This document shows, piece after piece, positions 24,026 through 25,924 of a stretch of 25,924 nt of DNA. A model generated the notes under the pieces. That model was not told the origin of the DNA. It was given only the letters and a program-made list of their open reading frames with translations, and did no database searches. The stretch comes from CAZGSG01 sp964528095 (GTDB taxonomy: Bacteria > Bacteroidota > Bacteroidia > Chitinophagales > Chitinophagaceae). The DNA is taken from the NCBI GenBank assembly GCA_964528095.1, contig CAZGSG010000052.1, positions 1 through 25,924 of the forward strand. Reading direction: 5' to 3'. How positions within the stretch are numbered: the stretch's first letter is position 1; every line of letters starts with the position of its first letter. The translations under genes and the position numbers were made by a program.

Positions 24026-24931
24026 ATGTCCCGGAAGATCATTTATATTATCAATCCTATTTCAGGCACCAGGAAAAAACAGGACCTGCAAGAGTTTGTT
24101 GAACAAACGACAAAGGAAAAAAATATTCCCTTTAAGGTTTTCCGGTCTGTAGCGAGTGGGGACTATTCATTTCTGCAGTCTTATATCAGCGACGAGAAGA
24201 TCACCGACGTGGTCATTGCCGGCGGCGATGGTACGGTCAGCCAGGTGGTCAACAGCCTGATGCATTCAAAAGTGAACTTTGGCATCATTCCCTGCGGGTC
24301 GGGTAACGGTCTTGCCTATACGGCAAAAATTCCAAAAGACCCAGCTAAAGCATTGGCAGTTGTTTTTAATGGTAGCGCTTCAGCAGTTGATGGGTTTCTA
24401 ATCAACGGGCAATTTGCCTGCATGCTGGCAGGCCTGGGCTTCGATGCGAAAGTGGCACATGATTTCGCGGAACAGCCAAAAAGAGGATTGGCGACTTACG
24501 CAAAACAGGTAGTGAAAAATTTTTTCTCTGCTCATACCTATTCTTTCCAGCTTAAAATGAATAAAGCGTCTTTTCAAACAGATGCTTTTTTTATCAGTAT
24601 CGCCAATAGCAACCAGTTTGGTAATAATTTCACCATCGCGCCACAGGCAAGCCTCAGCGATGGATTGCTGGATGTAGTGATCGTGACGAGCCAGAATAAA
24701 TTCAGTTTATTGTTGCAAACATTCATGCAAATAACAGGGCGCAATAAAGTAGAGACCGTAGTAAGCGATAGAAAAAAAGGAATACTGTATTTCCAAACAG
24801 AAAAACTTTCTATTATTAACACTTCACAAGCGCCACTTCATATTGATGGGGAACCTGCCGAAACTCCGGATAAATTAACGATAGAAGTGAAGAAGAGGTG
24901 TTTCAGGTTGATACAGCCCGGAGATAACTAA
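24026..24931 (+). CDS. Diacylglycerol kinase-family lipid kinase (YegS/BmrU type)
   Basis: A 301-residue lipid kinase of the DAGK catalytic family, expected to phosphorylate a diacylglycerol- or sphingoid-type lipid with ATP at the inner membrane. The N-terminus IIYIINPISGTRKK (residues 5-18) begins the ATP-binding domain. GGDGTVSQVVN (66-76) is the hallmark nucleotide-binding loop, and GSGNGLAYT (91-99) the second conserved loop. The C-terminal beta-sandwich includes SNQFGNNFTIAP and SDGLLDVVIV, then IDGEPAE near the end. Bacteroidota make sphingolipids, so a sphingosine or ceramide kinase role is conceivable, but specificity cannot be read from sequence alone. It follows the small secreted protein gene by 3 bases. 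Confidence 0.9.
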   Translation: MSRKIIYIINPISGTRKKQDLQEFVEQTTKEKNIPFKVFRSVASGDYSFLQSYISDEKITDVVIAGGDGTVSQVVNSLMHSKVNFGIIPCGSGNGLAYTAKIPKDPAKALAVVFNGSASAVDGFLINGQFACMLAGLGFDAKVAHDFAEQPKRGLATYAKQVVKNFFSAHTYSFQLKMNKASFQTDAFFISIANSNQFGNNFTIAPQASLSDGLLDVVIVTSQNKFSLLLQTFMQITGRNKVETVVSDRKKGILYFQTEKLSIINTSQAPLHIDGEPAETPDKLTIEVKKRCFRLIQPGDN

Positions 24932-24998
24932 AATATACGTACTAAGGATTAAGATAATTTCGATCTTGCCCCGCGATGATTTTTTCAACCTATTTTAT

Positions 24999-25924
24999 TC
25001 AAGGTTGTTCCGTCAATGCGTTTTTTCTGGCTTCTTCAAAAAGGCCCAATAACCGGTTGGCGCTTTTTGTATTGTATTTTGAGTCGACTGATTGAATAAT
25101 ATCATTCTTTTCCCGCTGGCTGAGATGGAAATTTAATGCGGCTTTATTTTCTTCCTTATCAGACGCATACTGAAATAATACTTTGTACACTGCTCTGCCG
25201 GTACGGTCGCTGTAATAACTCAGCATATCATTCTGAAAATACTCCATCATCTTAAACCAGTTATGTTGCAATAACAAAAATGGCTTGGTAGCATGATCGC
25301 TGATATCATCCGACAGGTAAGGAGAATCCCAGCCGCCGGGGCTTCTATCTCTTACCTGTAATATCAATATACCACTTGTATTTTCTCTTATCCAGTCATC
25401 AAAGGTTTCGAGGAAACGAAGTGTTGTTTCCTGCCCATAGTTATCCCGCAGTCCTGCATCCATTACATCGATAACGGGTTCAGAAGGCAACCATACGTTG
25501 GGTAATACAACGGGAAATGTAGCATTCATTCTTAATGCCGTCAACATACGCAATCCAAACGGATCCTGCTTTGCAAAGAAAGAAGTAAAGTCTACCGCAT
25601 CAGGATCCATGAATGGAAGCCTTGCCGTATCCTGCCATCCCTGCATCATAAAACTGACCGGTTGGGTGCTGATCAGCATTTTCCTGCTATCGCGGGTGAT
25701 CACTGAATTAAAGAACATCAATGGGATCTTTGCATTTTTTTCATCTGCCGCGTAATCGCCAAGATTTCTATCCAGAAAGCCATGCGTATTTAAATTCAGT
25801 TTCTCCTCGAATGCGTAACCCCGGTCTTTTACATAAGCATGATTATTCACCGTAAATTTTTGTGCGGGAGCTATCAGATCACGTGCTACAAAAGATGAAA
25901 ATACGGGGTTGAGCAAATCACCTG
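24999..25924 (-). CDS. Patatin-like phospholipase family protein (C-terminal part)
   Basis: About 308 C-terminal residues are visible; the gene continues past the right edge, so the N-terminal nucleophile motif (Gly-X-Ser-X-Gly) is not in the window. Recognisable parts are GDLLNPVFSSFVARDLI at the edge, GYAFEEKL, PLMFFNSVITRD, and PVIDVMDAGLRDNYGQE, where Asp-Ala-Gly fits the catalytic Asp motif (Asp-Gly-Gly/Ala) of the patatin Ser-Asp dyad. The end is a helical, charged tail (FEEARKNALTEQP). Patatin-like proteins are lipid acyl hydrolases. The apparent start at 25916 (a TTG) is only where the edge cuts the open frame. It is convergent with the lipid kinase gene, 67 bases apart, with no clear terminator. 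Confidence 0.78.
   Translation of the reverse strand, partial: GDLLNPVFSSFVARDLIAPAQKFTVNNHAYVKDRGYAFEEKLNLNTHGFLDRNLGDYAADEKNAKIPLMFFNSVITRDSRKMLISTQPVSFMMQGWQDTARLPFMDPDAVDFTSFFAKQDPFGLRMLTALRMNATFPVVLPNVWLPSEPVIDVMDAGLRDNYGQETTLRFLETFDDWIRENTSGILILQVRDRSPGGWDSPYLSDDISDHATKPFLLLQHNWFKMMEYFQNDMLSYYSDRTGRAVYKVLFQYASDKEENKAALNFHLSQREKNDIIQSVDSKYNTKSANRLLGLFEEARKNALTEQP

Noticed and set aside
1..25924. tRNA, rRNA, CRISPR array, insertion sequence or prophage
   Set aside because: No regularly spaced non-coding repeats, transposase, integrase or phage-like gene, and no tRNA-like cloverleaf, was seen on reading through the gaps. A dedicated RNA search was not possible.

Overview
The window looks like chromosomal DNA of a member of the Bacteroidota, most likely of the Chitinophagaceae type. 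This rests on a TamL/TamB pair in the Bacteroidota arrangement, a secreted repeat protein with a type IX secretion (T9SS) C-terminal sorting domain, an LptC lipoprotein with the Bacteroidota-type sequence, and promoters of the TTTG / TAnnTTTG form used by the Bacteroidota housekeeping sigma factor. The family assignment is inference. I see no tRNA, rRNA, CRISPR array, insertion sequence or phage gene. The region is mostly core envelope and housekeeping genes with a few accessory ones.

Layout. 1-5330 (minus strand) is one tightly packed block read right to left: O-antigen ligase-like membrane protein, family 2 glycosyltransferase, LON substrate-binding-domain protein, type III pantothenate kinase (coaX), a beta-barrel outer membrane protein and lptC (cut by the window edge). 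Divergent from it is meaB (5363-6259). Then come a 297-base spacer with an inverted repeat and a 1093-residue secreted protein of fourteen ~50-residue repeats (6557-9838). 10095-12311 (minus) holds a 73-residue conserved membrane mini-protein and typA/bipA, with a clear terminator between them and a near-perfect promoter upstream of typA. 12424-14472 (plus) holds an alpha/beta hydrolase and two tandem retropepsin-like genes, the second with an altered active-site motif. 14550-21984 (minus) is the tamB-tamL operon. 22303-24931 (plus) holds fabH, a small secreted protein and a diacylglycerol-kinase-family lipid kinase. The window ends in the C-terminal part of a patatin-like phospholipase (minus).

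How the genes fit together. Much of the window serves envelope construction: lptC (LPS transport), the glycosyltransferase and O-antigen ligase-like protein (LPS glycan), TamB/TamL (lipid or protein traffic to the outer membrane), fabH (start of fatty acid synthesis), and the lipid kinase and patatin-like protein (lipid turnover). coaX and meaB are CoA-related metabolism, and typA is a ribosome-associated GTPase.

The item most worth a second look is the tandem retropepsin-like pair at 13559-14472. One copy carries the Asp-Ser-Gly catalytic triplet. In its roughly 52% identical neighbour the triplet is Asp-Leu-Glu although the flanking core is kept. Nothing in the window is a clearly new multi-gene defence or mobile system.
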